Part shown: positions 51,527 through 61,005 of the stretch, piece by piece
How positions within the stretch are numbered: the stretch's first letter is position 1
Layout of the letters: each line of letters starts with the position of its first letter
NCBI GenBank assembly: GCA_963744115.1
Contig: CAVUSI010000003.1
Span: 310,001 to 374,000 of the forward strand
Length of the DNA: 64,000 nucleotides
From: Chersky-267 sp963744115
Lineage (GTDB): Bacteria > Chloroflexota > Limnocylindria > Limnocylindrales > CSP1-4
Direction: 5' to 3'
Notes under the pieces: generated by a model
Told to the model about the DNA's origin: nothing
What the model saw: only the letters and a program-made list of their open reading frames with translations
Database searches by the model: none
Translations under genes and position numbers: made by a program

Positions 51527-53277
51527 GCTCCCGGAACGCCCTCCGCGAGCGTCGTGTCGACGACGGTGGCGAGCGTGGTCAACGGCAGCGCGCCCTGGGA
51601 CAGGACCGCGTCGTGGAAGGCACGGATGTCGAATCGGTCCCCGAGGCGCTCGCGCGCAGCGGCACGGAGCCGCAGGATCTCGAGCTGTCCCAGCTTGTAG
51701 GCGAGCGCTTGCCCCGGCCAGGTGATGTATCGGTCGACCTCGTTGGCGATGTTGGCGGGGGCCAGCGCGGTGTGGTCGAGCATGAACGCGAGGGCACGAT
51801 CCCGGGACCAGCCGAGCGCGTGGATCCCGGTGTCGACGACGAGGCGCGACGCCCGCCAGCCGTCGAACGAGGCGATCCCGATCCGATCCAGGTCCCCGCC
51901 GTACAGGCCGATCTCGTCGCTCAGGCGCTCGGCGTACAGGCCCCAGCCCTCGAAATAGGCGGTGGTCCCGGCGTGGCGACGGAACGCCGGCAGCCCGCGG
52001 AGCTCCTGGGCGATCGCCAGCTGGAGGTGATGGCCGGGGACCGACTCGTGGAACGCCAGCGCCTCGGCCTCATAGCGGGGCCGGGTCGTCGGCATGCTCG
52101 TGTTGAGGTAGTAGCGCCCGGGCCGGCTCCCGTCCTCGGCCGGCTGGAGGTAGTAGGCGATGGTCGAATGCTTCGATTCGTGGGCCTCCATCTCGACGAC
52201 CTCGCACGGTGCCGACGGGAGGATCCCGAACCAGCCGGGGATCGCCGCCTGCGCCCGGGCGAGCGCAGCCTGGGCCGCCGCCAGGACCTCCTCGCGCGTC
52301 GTGAACTGGAGCGTCGGATCGCTGCGCAGGCGCTCGACCGCCTCCGGGCGGCTGCGCGTCCCGAGGACCCGACCGGCCCGCGTCTCCAGCTCGCCGTCGA
52401 TCCGCTCGATCTCGGCCAGCCCGATCCGGTGGATCTCCTCGGGCGAGCGCTCGAGCGAGGTGTGCGCGCGGATCAGCCGCTCGTAGGCCTCACGTCCCTC
52501 GGGCACGGAGGAGAGCCCCGCTCGATCGTTCGACCGAACGTGCGGCAGGATCTCGTCGACCAGGGCGCGCCGGTAGCGCGCGAACGCCGGCAGGATCCGT
52601 TCCTCGACCACGGTGGCCAGGGCGGCATCGAATCGCGCTCGCTCGGTGGGCGACCAGGCCGGCCGCGGGGCGCTCGCCGGACCGAGCAGCGCCGCCGAGC
52701 CGGCCGCGTCTCGCAGCAGATCGTCGAGCTCGTCGACGACCTTCCGCAACGGGGCCTCGGCCGCCACGAACCCGTCCGCCGCCGCTTCGCGGACATCGCT
52801 GGCCCGCTGCTCGATGAAGCCGTCCATCGCGCCCCAGCGGGCGAGCAGTCGGTCGCCGTCATCCGGGGTCTCGAGCGGCTGGAATGAGGCGACGTTGAGG
52901 AACAGGACCTGGGGCCCCTCGAGGGGATCGACCGCCCACCGCCCGACGTCGGCCTCCCGGATATCGAGGTCCATCCGGACGAAGGCGAGGAGCGCCTCCC
53001 GGGTGACGGCGTCCCGACCGTCGAGCGCCTCGGCCGGGACGGAGCGGATCCGTTCCAGCAGGACCGCCAACCGTCGACGTTCGGCAGCGACCGCCCCCGG
53101 TGAGATGTCCTCGAGTCGATCGTCGAACCGGCGATCGCCGATCGACGTCGCGCCGATCGGGTTCGCCGCGAGCGCCGCGTCCCAGGCCTCGTCGGCGAGT
53201 CGCGCCAGCTCGGCCGCGGCCGTTCCCGTCCCCGCCGGCGAGGCCGTCCCCGCCGGCGCCGCGTCCTCCGGGGTCAT
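51523..53277 (-). CDS. DUF885-family metallohydrolase
   Basis: Protein of 584 residues of the DUF885 group, whose members are thought to be zinc carboxypeptidase-like. The hallmark FHESVPGHHLQLA holds a HExxxGHH metal motif, and the distal ARSQ-like segments SFDGWRASRLVVDTGIHALGW and VDRYITWPGQALAYKLG are as in the family. The N-terminus is Ala/Gly/Thr-rich without a clear signal peptide. Its start overlaps the MarP-like gene stop by 4 nt, suggesting coupled translation of two hydrolases. Confidence 0.85.
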   Translation of the reverse strand: MTPEDAAPAGTASPAGTGTAAAELARLADEAWDAALAANPIGATSIGDRRFDDRLEDISPGAVAAERRRLAVLLERIRSVPAEALDGRDAVTREALLAFVRMDLDIREADVGRWAVDPLEGPQVLFLNVASFQPLETPDDGDRLLARWGAMDGFIEQRASDVREAAADGFVAAEAPLRKVVDELDDLLRDAAGSAALLGPASAPRPAWSPTERARFDAALATVVEERILPAFARYRRALVDEILPHVRSNDRAGLSSVPEGREAYERLIRAHTSLERSPEEIHRIGLAEIERIDGELETRAGRVLGTRSRPEAVERLRSDPTLQFTTREEVLAAAQAALARAQAAIPGWFGILPSAPCEVVEMEAHESKHSTIAYYLQPAEDGSRPGRYYLNTSMPTTRPRYEAEALAFHESVPGHHLQLAIAQELRGLPAFRRHAGTTAYFEGWGLYAERLSDEIGLYGGDLDRIGIASFDGWRASRLVVDTGIHALGWSRDRALAFMLDHTALAPANIANEVDRYITWPGQALAYKLGQLEILRLRAAARERLGDRFDIRAFHDAVLSQGALPLTTLATVVDTTLAEGVPGA

Positions 53278-54455
53278 CGGGTGCACTCCCCGGTCGAGAC
53301 CGCGACGGTGGCATCGAGGGCCGGCCGGACCTGGTCGGCGACGGGTCCGGGAGCGAGCGCGTACCCGACCGACGGGTCGCTCAGCGCCTCGGCGTAGACC
53401 ACGCCACCGACCGTGCCGTCGGGCAGGATGAGCGGCCCGCCGCTGTCGCCGCGCTCGATGTCGGCGCGCAGCTCGATGATCTGGCGCCGGACCCGGCGGG
53501 TCCCGTAGAGGTCGCGTCCCTCCGCCGAGTAGCTGCTCGAGACCGCCGCCGGGATGATCCGCAGGCCGGCGCCGCCGGGGTGACCCAGCGCCGCGCCGAG
53601 CGTCGCTCGCTTCGGGTCGCTCGTGGCGAAGACGAGCGGCGTGGCCTTGATCTTGGGGGCGCGAAGGACGGCGATGTCGAGCTCGGGGTCGAACAGGACG
53701 ACGTCGGCGTCGACCGGACCCTTGCCGTCGAAGGCGACGACGACCGCGTTCGAGCCGGCGACGACGTGGGCGTTGGTCACGACGTAGCCACCAGGCCCCA
53801 CGACGAAGCCGGTCCCTGTCGAGACGCGCCCGCACGCCTCGGCCCGGACCGCCAGGGTGCTGGCCGCGGCGGCCCGTCCGATGCGCTCCGCCTGGGCGTC
53901 GGTCGGACGATCGACCGGTGCCGCCGGGAACGGTTCGAGGCCGATGAACACCTCGGGCAGCCCCGTCGCGTCCAGCCACCCGGCAAGCTCGTCGACGTAG
54001 GCGGTGGGCGGCGGCAGGACCTCGGTGATCGTCCGGATGAGCAGCGACCGTTGTGCCTGGGCGGCCATCTGCGGGACCGGGCCGGCGGCCAGGAGCCCGC
54101 CCACGAGCCAGACCACGAGGAGGCCCTGGGCGAGACCGGCGAGCGCACCGGCGATCCGGTCGAGCCCGCCGAGGACGCCGTCGCCGAGCCGGCTGCCGAT
54201 CCGGGCACCGATGCTCGAGCCGACGGCTTCACCGATCCCGATCGCCGCCAGGAGGGCGACCAGCACACCGATGGCGCGGAGCGCGGGATCGATCCCTTCG
54301 AGGAAGCCGTGGATCAGCGGCAGGACGAGGACGATGACGGCCGCGCCGGCGGCCGCGCCCGCGAGTCCGAGGATCTGGGGGAAGAACCCGGACCGCCAGC
54401 CTGCCACGAGACCGAACCCGAGCAGGACGACGATCCCGACGTCGATGAGGTTCAC
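53274..54455 (-). CDS. marP: MarP-like membrane serine protease (CvpA domain plus trypsin-like domain)
   Basis: Membrane protein of 393 residues. Four hydrophobic spans of a CvpA-type domain (residues about 1-125) precede an extracytoplasmic trypsin-like protease. The triad is His230 (VTNAHVVAG), Asp260 (DPELDIAVLRA) and Ser338 (ERGDSGGPL). This architecture matches the acid- and oxidative-stress protease MarP of actinobacteria. I choose the GTG at 54455 because an upstream ATG at 54575 would overlap the lipoprotein gene and add a Pro/Ser-rich stretch. No clear ribosome site precedes it, so the start is uncertain. Confidence 0.88.
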   Translation of the reverse strand: MNLIDVGIVVLLGFGLVAGWRSGFFPQILGLAGAAAGAAVIVLVLPLIHGFLEGIDPALRAIGVLVALLAAIGIGEAVGSSIGARIGSRLGDGVLGGLDRIAGALAGLAQGLLVVWLVGGLLAAGPVPQMAAQAQRSLLIRTITEVLPPPTAYVDELAGWLDATGLPEVFIGLEPFPAAPVDRPTDAQAERIGRAAAASTLAVRAEACGRVSTGTGFVVGPGGYVVTNAHVVAGSNAVVVAFDGKGPVDADVVLFDPELDIAVLRAPKIKATPLVFATSDPKRATLGAALGHPGGAGLRIIPAAVSSSYSAEGRDLYGTRRVRRQIIELRADIERGDSGGPLILPDGTVGGVVYAEALSDPSVGYALAPGPVADQVRPALDATVAVSTGECTR

Positions 54456-54507
54456 CCGCGAAGTATCGACGAGGTCGCCCGAACCCGCCCCTGCCCGGTG
54501 GTACCGG

Positions 54508-55056
54508 TCAGTCCACGACGACCTGGATGGGCGGAGCGTCCCCGCCGGCGGAGATGGTGTAGGTCCCAGGAGCAAGCTCGCCGAGATCGACGATCGCGCC
54601 CTTCAGCATCGCCAGCTCGATGCAGGCGACCCCGCGCTGGTCGGCGCCCTCGCGGATCGTCAGGACGATGGCCGAACCTGTCCGAACGACATCGATCGAA
54701 TCGAGGACGGAGCACGGCGCGACCCCGCTCCACCAGGTCAGCCGGACCGTGACCCGCCGACCGCTGACCGATCCCTCGACGGTGCTGGCACCGACCGGAT
54801 GGACGTCCAGCCGACCGGGCTTCGGGGTGACGATCGTCGCCCGCGGGGGCCCGATCGGGGCGGCACCGCCTGGTCCCGTGACGACCGGAGGGTCGATCCC
54901 GACGCCGGTATCGCCGCCGGACCCGACGGAGCCTCCACCGGCTCCGCCGCTCGGCGCGACGGTCGGTGGGACCGGCAAGCCGCCCGACGACGTGCAGGCC
55001 GTACCGGCGGCAGCGAGCAGGATGCACAGGACGAGGGCCCGAACCGGGGTCTGCAT
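54508..55056 (-). CDS. Hypothetical lipoprotein
   Basis: Protein of 182 residues with a lipoprotein signal ending AAGTAC (lipidated Cys at about residue 21). A Gly/Pro/Ser-rich linker of about 50 residues follows, then a beta-rich domain containing two cysteines (VAPCSVLD and GVACIELAML) that could form a disulfide. It lies 52 nt upstream of the MarP-like gene on the same strand and may share its transcript. No family recognised. Confidence 0.7.
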   Translation of the reverse strand: MQTPVRALVLCILLAAAGTACTSSGGLPVPPTVAPSGGAGGGSVGSGGDTGVGIDPPVVTGPGGAAPIGPPRATIVTPKPGRLDVHPVGASTVEGSVSGRRVTVRLTWWSGVAPCSVLDSIDVVRTGSAIVLTIREGADQRGVACIELAMLKGAIVDLGELAPGTYTISAGGDAPPIQVVVD

Positions 55057-55098
55057 GGACCGGAGACGACCGCCGGACCCGGATGGTTCCGGTGACCT

Positions 55099-55725
55099 TC
55101 AGCGGGTCGCGGCTGCCACCGTGTCGACGCGAGGCGGGTGCGCGGCCTCGTACGCCCCGATCGCCGTCTCGCGAGCCAGCAGCCAGCCCATCTCGTCGGT
55201 CCCGGCCAGCAGCATCTCCTTGGCGAAGGGATCGACGTCGAACGGCAGGTCCTCGTCACCCGGGAGGTGGACGACCTGGGCTTCCAGGTCGACCGTGAGG
55301 GCGACCCGCGGCTGGCTCTCCACCAGCTCGAGCAGCTGGCGGTGCTTCTCGGCCTCGACGGCGATCGGCAACAGGCCGTTCTTGAGCGCGTTGTTCCGGA
55401 AGATATCGGCGAAGCTCGTCGAGATGACCGCCCGGATGCCCCACGCGACGAGCGCCCACGGTGCGTGCTCGCGAGACGAGCCGGTCCCGAAATTGTCGCC
55501 GACGAGCAGGATCTGGCGGTCGGCCATCGCCAGCCGGTCCATCACGAACAGCGGTTCCTTCAGCCCACCGTCGGCGTCGTAGCGCCAGTCGTGGAAGAGC
55601 GCGTCGCGGAGGCCGTCCTTGGCGGTCACCTTGAGGTACCGGGCCGGCACGATCTGGTCCGTGTCGATGTTCTCGGCCGGGAGCGGGATCACCGCGCTGG
55701 TGAACGAGCTGAACGGGCTGGCCAC
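55099..55725 (-). CDS. leuD: 3-isopropylmalate dehydratase small subunit
   Basis: Small subunit (208 residues) of isopropylmalate isomerase, leucine synthesis. The aconitase swivel-domain signature GDNFGTGSSREHAPWAL is present, with the opening IPLPAENIDTDQIVPARYLK. It starts 1 nt after leuC and works as a complex with LeuC in the cytoplasm. Confidence 0.96.
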   Translation of the reverse strand: MASPFSSFTSAVIPLPAENIDTDQIVPARYLKVTAKDGLRDALFHDWRYDADGGLKEPLFVMDRLAMADRQILLVGDNFGTGSSREHAPWALVAWGIRAVISTSFADIFRNNALKNGLLPIAVEAEKHRQLLELVESQPRVALTVDLEAQVVHLPGDEDLPFDVDPFAKEMLLAGTDEMGWLLARETAIGAYEAAHPPRVDTVAAATR

Positions 55726-55726
55726 G

Positions 55727-57172
55727 TCAGCGACCCCCCAGGCCCGCGGCGGCTTCGATCCCGGGCAGCGTGCGCGGATCCGTCACCATCCCGGTCACGG
55801 CCGAGGCGGCGGCCGTCAGCGGCGACGCCAGGAACGATCGACCGCCGGCGCCCTGCCGGCCCTCGAAGTTGCGGTTGGAGGTCGAGATCGCGTACTGCCC
55901 GGGCGTGAGCTGGTCGCCGTTCATCGCGATGCACATCGAGCACCCCGCCTCCCGCCATTCGGCGCCGGCGGCCCTGAACACGTCGGCGAGGCCCTCGTTC
56001 TCGGCCTCCCGCTTCACTTCCTGGCTCCCGGGCACGACCATCACCCGGACGCCGGCCGCGACCGTCCGGTCGCGGAGCACGGACGCGGCCAGGCGGAGGT
56101 CGCTGATCCGGCCGTTGGTGCAGCTCCCGATGAAGACGACATCGACGGGTCGCCCGAGGATCGGATCGCCCGGTGTCAGGTCCATGTACTCGAGGGCACG
56201 CTCGAGCGCCCGACGCTGGCTCGGGTCGGCCTGGTCCTCCGGCGAGGGGATCCGTCCGGTGATCGGGATGCCCATCCCGGGGTTGGTTCCGTAGGTGACC
56301 ATCGGTTCGAGCGTCGAGGCGTCGATGGCGACCGACCGGTCGTAGATCGCCCCGTCGTCCGTCGGCAGGCGGCGCCAGCGCGCGACGGCGTCGTCCCAGG
56401 CCTGTCCGTGCGGCGCGAACGGACGGTCCTCGACATAGGCGAACGTGGTGTCGTCGGGGGCGATGAGCCCGGCCCGGGCGCCGCCTTCGATGCTCATGTT
56501 GCAGATCGTCATGCGCTGCTCCATGGTCAGCGCGCGGATGGCCTCACCGGTGTACTCGAAGACGTGGCCGGTCCCCCCGCCCACGCCGATCCGGGCGATC
56601 AGGGCGAGGATGATGTCCTTGGCGCTCACCCCCGGAGCGAGCCGGCCGTCGACCCGGATCTCGTAGGTCTTCGGCCGCCGCTGGAGCAGGCACTGGGTCG
56701 CCAGGACCATCTCGACCTCGCTGGTCCCGATCCCGAACGCCAGGGCGCCGAACGCCCCGTGGGTGGCCGTGTGCGAATCGCCGCAGACGATCGTCATCCC
56801 CGGCTGGGTCAGCCCAAGCTCCGGGCCGATGATGTGGACGATGCCCTGGTTGGGCGACCCGAGGCCGTGGAGCGGGATCCCGAACTCGGCGCAGTTGTCG
56901 GTCAGCTGCTGCACCTGGGCGGCCGCCATGACGTCGGCGATCGGCAGGCTCCGATCGTGGGTCGGGATCGAATGATCGGCGGTCGCGACGGTCTGGCCGG
57001 GGCGACGGACGGTCAGTCCGCGAGCCCGCAGCCCGGTGAAGGCCTGGGGGCTGGTGACCTCGTGGACCAGGTGGAGGTCGATCCCCAGGATGGTCGGGGC
57101 GCCGGGTTCATCGACGACGACGTGGTCGTCCCAGATCTTGGCGACGAGGGTGCGGGGGGCGCTGGCAGACAT
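55727..57172 (-). CDS. leuC: 3-isopropylmalate dehydratase large subunit
   Basis: Iron-sulfur catalytic subunit of isopropylmalate isomerase, 481 residues. Cluster ligands are the Cys of GSCTNGRI and both Cys of GCSMCIAMN. CGDSHTATHGAFGALAFGIG is the family signature. The start at 57172 gives the normal opening PRTLVAKIWDDHVV; an ATG at 57202 adds 10 residues that look non-coding. Neither has a clear ribosome site. It is divergent from the GGDEF-EAL gene. Confidence 0.95.
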   Translation of the reverse strand: MSASAPRTLVAKIWDDHVVVDEPGAPTILGIDLHLVHEVTSPQAFTGLRARGLTVRRPGQTVATADHSIPTHDRSLPIADVMAAAQVQQLTDNCAEFGIPLHGLGSPNQGIVHIIGPELGLTQPGMTIVCGDSHTATHGAFGALAFGIGTSEVEMVLATQCLLQRRPKTYEIRVDGRLAPGVSAKDIILALIARIGVGGGTGHVFEYTGEAIRALTMEQRMTICNMSIEGGARAGLIAPDDTTFAYVEDRPFAPHGQAWDDAVARWRRLPTDDGAIYDRSVAIDASTLEPMVTYGTNPGMGIPITGRIPSPEDQADPSQRRALERALEYMDLTPGDPILGRPVDVVFIGSCTNGRISDLRLAASVLRDRTVAAGVRVMVVPGSQEVKREAENEGLADVFRAAGAEWREAGCSMCIAMNGDQLTPGQYAISTSNRNFEGRQGAGGRSFLASPLTAAASAVTGMVTDPRTLPGIEAAAGLGGR

Positions 57173-57320
57173 GCGACGGAGCGTACCAGAGGCTCGGCCC
57201 ATGCCGGTCGAGGCGGACCGGGTCCGCGCCCGAACCGTCCGTTCCTCCCCTATCTGTACCGGTCGCCGACGGTACTTCGGGGTTCACCCCGCTGAGGCCA
57301 TTCGGCAGGACAATCCGTCG

Positions 57321-59981
57321 GTGGACCAGGTACATCCACCGTCCGATGCGGTCATCGGGACCGTCCGGTCGCGCGTGACGGCCCACGCTGCCGTCATCCG
57401 GGTCGGGTTGTTCAGCCTCGCGCTGGCGGTGGCGGCGACGATCGTCTACGTCGATTCCGTCCAGGGGATGTCGACGCTGACGGCCCCGGTGTCGGTGCCG
57501 TGGCCGCTGATCGCGGTCGCGTTCTTCGTGACCGAGGCCAAGGTCATCGACGTCCACTTCCGGCGCGAGACCCACTCCTTCTCGCTCAGTGAGCTGCCGG
57601 CCGTCATCGGCTTCTTCCTCATGCCGCCGACCGACTTGCTGATCGGTCTCCTCGTCGGATCCGGCGTCGCGCTCGTGGTCCAGTCGCGCCAGTCACCGCT
57701 CAAGGTCGTCTTCAACCTGGCCAACTATGCCTTCATCGCGGTGGTCAGCCTGACCGTCTTCCGGGCGATCGGGACGTTCGCCGGCGGTCCACCGGCCCCG
57801 CTCGACTGGCTGGCCGCGATGGCCGCGACGTTCCTCGGCGCCGTCATCAGCGCGCTGACGATCGCGACCGTCATCGTCCTGTCGGGTGGGGCACCGCAGT
57901 TCCAGAAGCTGCCGGAGATGATCGAGTTCGGCGGGCTGGTCGCCCTCGCCAACACGAGCCTGGCGCTCCTCGCGGTGACGATCCTGTGGATCGACCCCGA
58001 GGCGATGGCCCTGCTCGCCGTCCCCCTGATCACGCTGTTCGTGGCGTATCGGGCGTACGTCTCCGAACGGGTGAAGCACGAGCGACTCGAGCTGCTGTAC
58101 CAATCCAGCCGGATCCTCCAGCACTCGCCCGAGCTCGACCGGGCACTGATCGCGCTGCTCGATCACGCCCGCGACATGTTCCGCGCCGAGCTCGCAGAGG
58201 TCCTCCTGGAGCCCGTCGACAGCGCCGGCCAGCCGCTCCGGACGACATCGGTGGAGGATGGCGAGTCCGAGCTGATGATCCCGGTCGAGCTGTCGGACGG
58301 CGAGCCCGTCCGCCTGCGCGCGCGGACGGAGCAGCGGGCGTTCTTCGCCACGCCGGCCCGGACCCCCGGCGGTCGGCGGCTGGCGATCAGGCAGGCGATG
58401 ATCGCTCCGCTCGTCGGCGAATCCGGGACGATCGGCATCCTCTCGATCGTCAACCGGGCGACCGAGGGCAGCACCTTCGGCGACGACGACCTGCGCCTCC
58501 TCGAGACGCTCGCCAACCAGGTCGCGGTCGCGCTCGAGAACGGTCAGCTCGAGCAATCGCTGGCCGAGCTCGGTCGGCTCAAGGAACAGCTCCGCTACCA
58601 GGCCTACCACGACCCCTTGACGGACCTGCCGAACCGGGCGCTGTTCGCCGAGCAGGTCGCCATCCGCCTGCGCGACCGACGGGACGACCGGGTCCCGGTG
58701 GTCCTGTTCCTTGATCTCGACGACTTCAAGGTGGTCAACGACACGCTTGGGCACGCCGCGGGCGACCAGCTCCTCGTCGCCGTGGCGGAACGGATCCGGA
58801 GCACGATCCGCGAGGACGACCTCGCGGCGCGGCTCGGTGGTGACGAGTTCGCGATCCTCGTCATCGACCAGCCGGATCTGCGCCATTCGCTGGCCGTCGC
58901 GCGGCGCCTGATCGACCTGCTCGGCGTCTCGTTCCCCATCCTCGGCCAGGAGACGGTCGTCGGGGTCAGCGTCGGGATCGCGATGGCCCGCAGCGGCCAG
59001 GGCGGGGCACAGCCCGAGGACGTCGACGACATCCTTCGCCATGCCGACGTCGCGATGTACACCGCCAAAGCGGCGGGCAAGCGCCGTTTCGCGGTCTTCG
59101 ACCCGGCGATGCACGCCTCGATCGTCGCCCGGCACGAGCTGTCCGCGGAGCTCGCCCGGAGCGTCGCCAGGAACGAGCTCATCGTCCACTACCAGCCGAT
59201 CGTCGCGCTCGACAGCGGCCGGACCGTGGGGGTGGAGGCGCTCGTCCGCTGGCGTCACCCGGTCCGCGGCCTGACCCTGCCGGACGAGTTCATCACGCTG
59301 GCCGAGGAGAACGGGACGATCCTGGCGCTCGGGCGCTGGGTCCTGGCCGAGGCGTGTCGGACCGTCGTCGCGTTGCGCACGGCCGGCGCCCCTGAGCGCC
59401 TCATGCTCAGCGTCAACATGTCGCCCCTCCAGCTCCAGCGGGCGGACATCGTCGACGAGATCCGGGAGGTCCTGGCCGAGACCGGCTTCGACCCAGCCGA
59501 CCTCGTCCTCGAGCTGACCGAGACGGCGATGTTCCGGGACACGACCACCACCATCACCCGCCTCCAGGCCATCCGGGCTCTCGGCGTGCGCATCGCCGTC
59601 GACGACTTCGGGACCGGCTACTCGTCGCTGGGCTACCTGCGCCGGTTCCCGGTCGACATCCTCAAGATCGCCCGCGACTTCGTCGTGTCCGGCGAGGACG
59701 ACCCGGAGACCTGGGCCTTCGCCCATGCCATCGTCGCGCTCGGCCAGACCCTGGGCCTGCGGATCGTCGCCGAGGGGATCGAGGAGACCGGTCAGCTCGA
59801 GCGGCTGCGGAACCTGGGCTGCGAGTTCGGCCAGGGGTTCCTGTTCGCCCGCCCGCTGTCGGCCGACCACCTGGCCCGGCTCCTGGGCGTAACGCTCGAG
59901 GCTCAAGGCTCCGTCGGACGGCCGGTCGCGCTCGGCGAGCGACCCCTCCCGGTCCCGGTCACGTTCCCGGTCCGCGGCTGA
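57321..59981 (+). CDS. Membrane GAF-GGDEF-EAL cyclic-di-GMP enzyme
   Basis: Protein of 886 residues for c-di-GMP turnover. An N-terminal membrane sensor with about six to eight spans (20-250) is followed by a GAF domain (about 265-415), a GGDEF domain with an intact GGDEF at 506-510, and an EAL domain with EALVRW at 639. The EAL metal and catalytic residues are visible in NMSPLQL, ELTETAMF and DDFGTGYSSLGYLRR. Both activities look possible; one may be silenced in vivo. The GTG at 57321 is chosen (AGGA 10 nt upstream). It is followed 12 nt later by a DUF5317 gene and 0.7 kb later by a c-di-GMP riboswitch. Confidence 0.92.
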   Translation: MDQVHPPSDAVIGTVRSRVTAHAAVIRVGLFSLALAVAATIVYVDSVQGMSTLTAPVSVPWPLIAVAFFVTEAKVIDVHFRRETHSFSLSELPAVIGFFLMPPTDLLIGLLVGSGVALVVQSRQSPLKVVFNLANYAFIAVVSLTVFRAIGTFAGGPPAPLDWLAAMAATFLGAVISALTIATVIVLSGGAPQFQKLPEMIEFGGLVALANTSLALLAVTILWIDPEAMALLAVPLITLFVAYRAYVSERVKHERLELLYQSSRILQHSPELDRALIALLDHARDMFRAELAEVLLEPVDSAGQPLRTTSVEDGESELMIPVELSDGEPVRLRARTEQRAFFATPARTPGGRRLAIRQAMIAPLVGESGTIGILSIVNRATEGSTFGDDDLRLLETLANQVAVALENGQLEQSLAELGRLKEQLRYQAYHDPLTDLPNRALFAEQVAIRLRDRRDDRVPVVLFLDLDDFKVVNDTLGHAAGDQLLVAVAERIRSTIREDDLAARLGGDEFAILVIDQPDLRHSLAVARRLIDLLGVSFPILGQETVVGVSVGIAMARSGQGGAQPEDVDDILRHADVAMYTAKAAGKRRFAVFDPAMHASIVARHELSAELARSVARNELIVHYQPIVALDSGRTVGVEALVRWRHPVRGLTLPDEFITLAEENGTILALGRWVLAEACRTVVALRTAGAPERLMLSVNMSPLQLQRADIVDEIREVLAETGFDPADLVLELTETAMFRDTTTTITRLQAIRALGVRIAVDDFGTGYSSLGYLRRFPVDILKIARDFVVSGEDDPETWAFAHAIVALGQTLGLRIVAEGIEETGQLERLRNLGCEFGQGFLFARPLSADHLARLLGVTLEAQGSVGRPVALGERPLPVPVTFPVRG

Positions 59982-59993
59982 GCGGCCCGCACG

Positions 59994-60542
59994 ATGTTCA
60001 TCCTGTACGCCGTCGTGATCGGGCTGGTCGTCGGCCTCCTGCTGGGGGGCCGACCGGCAGGTCTCGCCGCCCTCCACCTCCGGTTCGCCTGGCTGGCCGT
60101 CCTGGGGTTCGGCGTCCAGGTCGTCATCTTCTCGGGCCCGGTGAGCGAACGGATCGGCTGGCTCGGGGTGCCGGCCTACGTCGCCTCGACCGCGCTCGTC
60201 TTCATCGTCCTGCTGGCGAACATCCGCATCGCGGGGATGCCGATCGTCGCCCTCGGCGCGGCGTGCAACCTGATCGCGATCCTGGCCAACGGCGGGTTCA
60301 TGCCTGCCTCGGCCGCCGCGTTGTCGACCGCCGGCCGGTCGCCGGCGACCGGCTACTCGAACAGCGCGGTCGTGGCCGACCCGGTGCTGGCCCCGCTGAC
60401 CGACCTGTTCGCGCTGCCGACCTGGCTCCCGTTCAGCAACGTCTTCAGCATCGGCGATGTCCTGATCGGAACGGGCATCGCGATCGCCATCGTGGTCACG
60501 ATGCGCCGGCAGCCGTCGGCCGGCGACCCGACGCCGGCCTGA
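59994..60542 (+). CDS. DUF5317-family membrane protein
   Basis: Integral membrane protein of 182 residues with about five spans. LRFAWLAVLGFGVQVVIF, LLANIRIAGMPIVALGAACNLIAILANGGFMP and PTWLPFSNVFSIGDVLIGTG are typical DUF5317 segments. Function is unknown in the family. The 12-nt gap from the GGDEF-EAL gene suggests one transcript. Confidence 0.85.
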   Translation: MFILYAVVIGLVVGLLLGGRPAGLAALHLRFAWLAVLGFGVQVVIFSGPVSERIGWLGVPAYVASTALVFIVLLANIRIAGMPIVALGAACNLIAILANGGFMPASAAALSTAGRSPATGYSNSAVVADPVLAPLTDLFALPTWLPFSNVFSIGDVLIGTGIAIAIVVTMRRQPSAGDPTPA

Positions 60543-60710
60543 TCCAGGGCGGTCGCCAGAACGGGACCCTGGCCGGGGTCAGCGCCTCAGCGCGGTGCGC
60601 CCGTGCGCCGGTGCGTCGCGGAACCTCCCCCGGAATCGCGTCGCTTCCGGTACCGATGGGTCATTCGTCCCGGCGCGAACAGGACCTAGCGTTCAGGACG
60701 AGGGCGACGA

Positions 60711-60817
60711 ACGTCCTCCGCCGAAAGGACCGTCCAGGGCAAACCCGTCGCGAGGCGGGGACGCAAAGCCAGGGATCTCGACCCGTTCGAGACCGCCCGG
60801 CTGCCGGGCCGACGACG
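60711..60817 (+). promoter_or_regulatory. Cyclic-di-GMP-I (GEMM-I) riboswitch
   Basis: The conserved core is complete: AGGGCAAAC (60736-60744), a 6-bp stem 60744-60749/60754-60759 capped by a GCGA GNRA tetraloop, then GGACGCAAAGCC (60759-60770). A second hairpin (TCTCGA/TCGAGA near 60776-60797) and a GC-rich closing segment CTGCCGGGCCGACG follow, with outer-stem bases CGTC (60712) and GACG (about 60811). It precedes a short ORF whose ribosome site is about 12 nt past the aptamer; no terminator lies between, so translational control is likely. Confidence 0.88.
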
Positions 60818-60842
60818 CGAAGTCACACGAGGTGAACAGACA

Positions 60843-60932
60843 GTGAAGGCGAACCTGGCGCGCTTCACCACCGTCATCGCGCTGTTGGCGACGATCGCCC
60901 TCAGCCTCGGTGCCGGCATGCGGTGGGGCTGA
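60843..60932 (+). CDS. Short membrane-like peptide under riboswitch control
   Basis: Open frame of 29 residues from GTG at 60843. The ribosome site GAGGTGA (60829-60835) matches the 16S tail over 7 bases with a 7-nt spacer. The peptide starts VKANLARFTT, continues with one hydrophobic helix (VIALLATIALSLGAG) and ends MRWG. It could be a membrane micropeptide or a cleaved signal-like peptide. The riboswitch upstream and a strong hairpin downstream make it a single-gene transcript of roughly 330 nt. Confidence 0.68.
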   Translation: MKANLARFTTVIALLATIALSLGAGMRWG

Positions 60933-61005
60933 CGGCGATGGCACCCGATGCGGGACGTCGCTGGTAGGAATCATCCGAGGTCTTGCGGCCTCGACCACAC
61001 ACGCA

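Noticed and set aside
57250..57291. Tandem hairpins between leuC and the GGDEF-EAL gene as a T-box or attenuator
   Set aside because: Stems are only 5-6 bp, there is no U-run, no T-box core and no leader peptide rich in leucine on the leuC strand.
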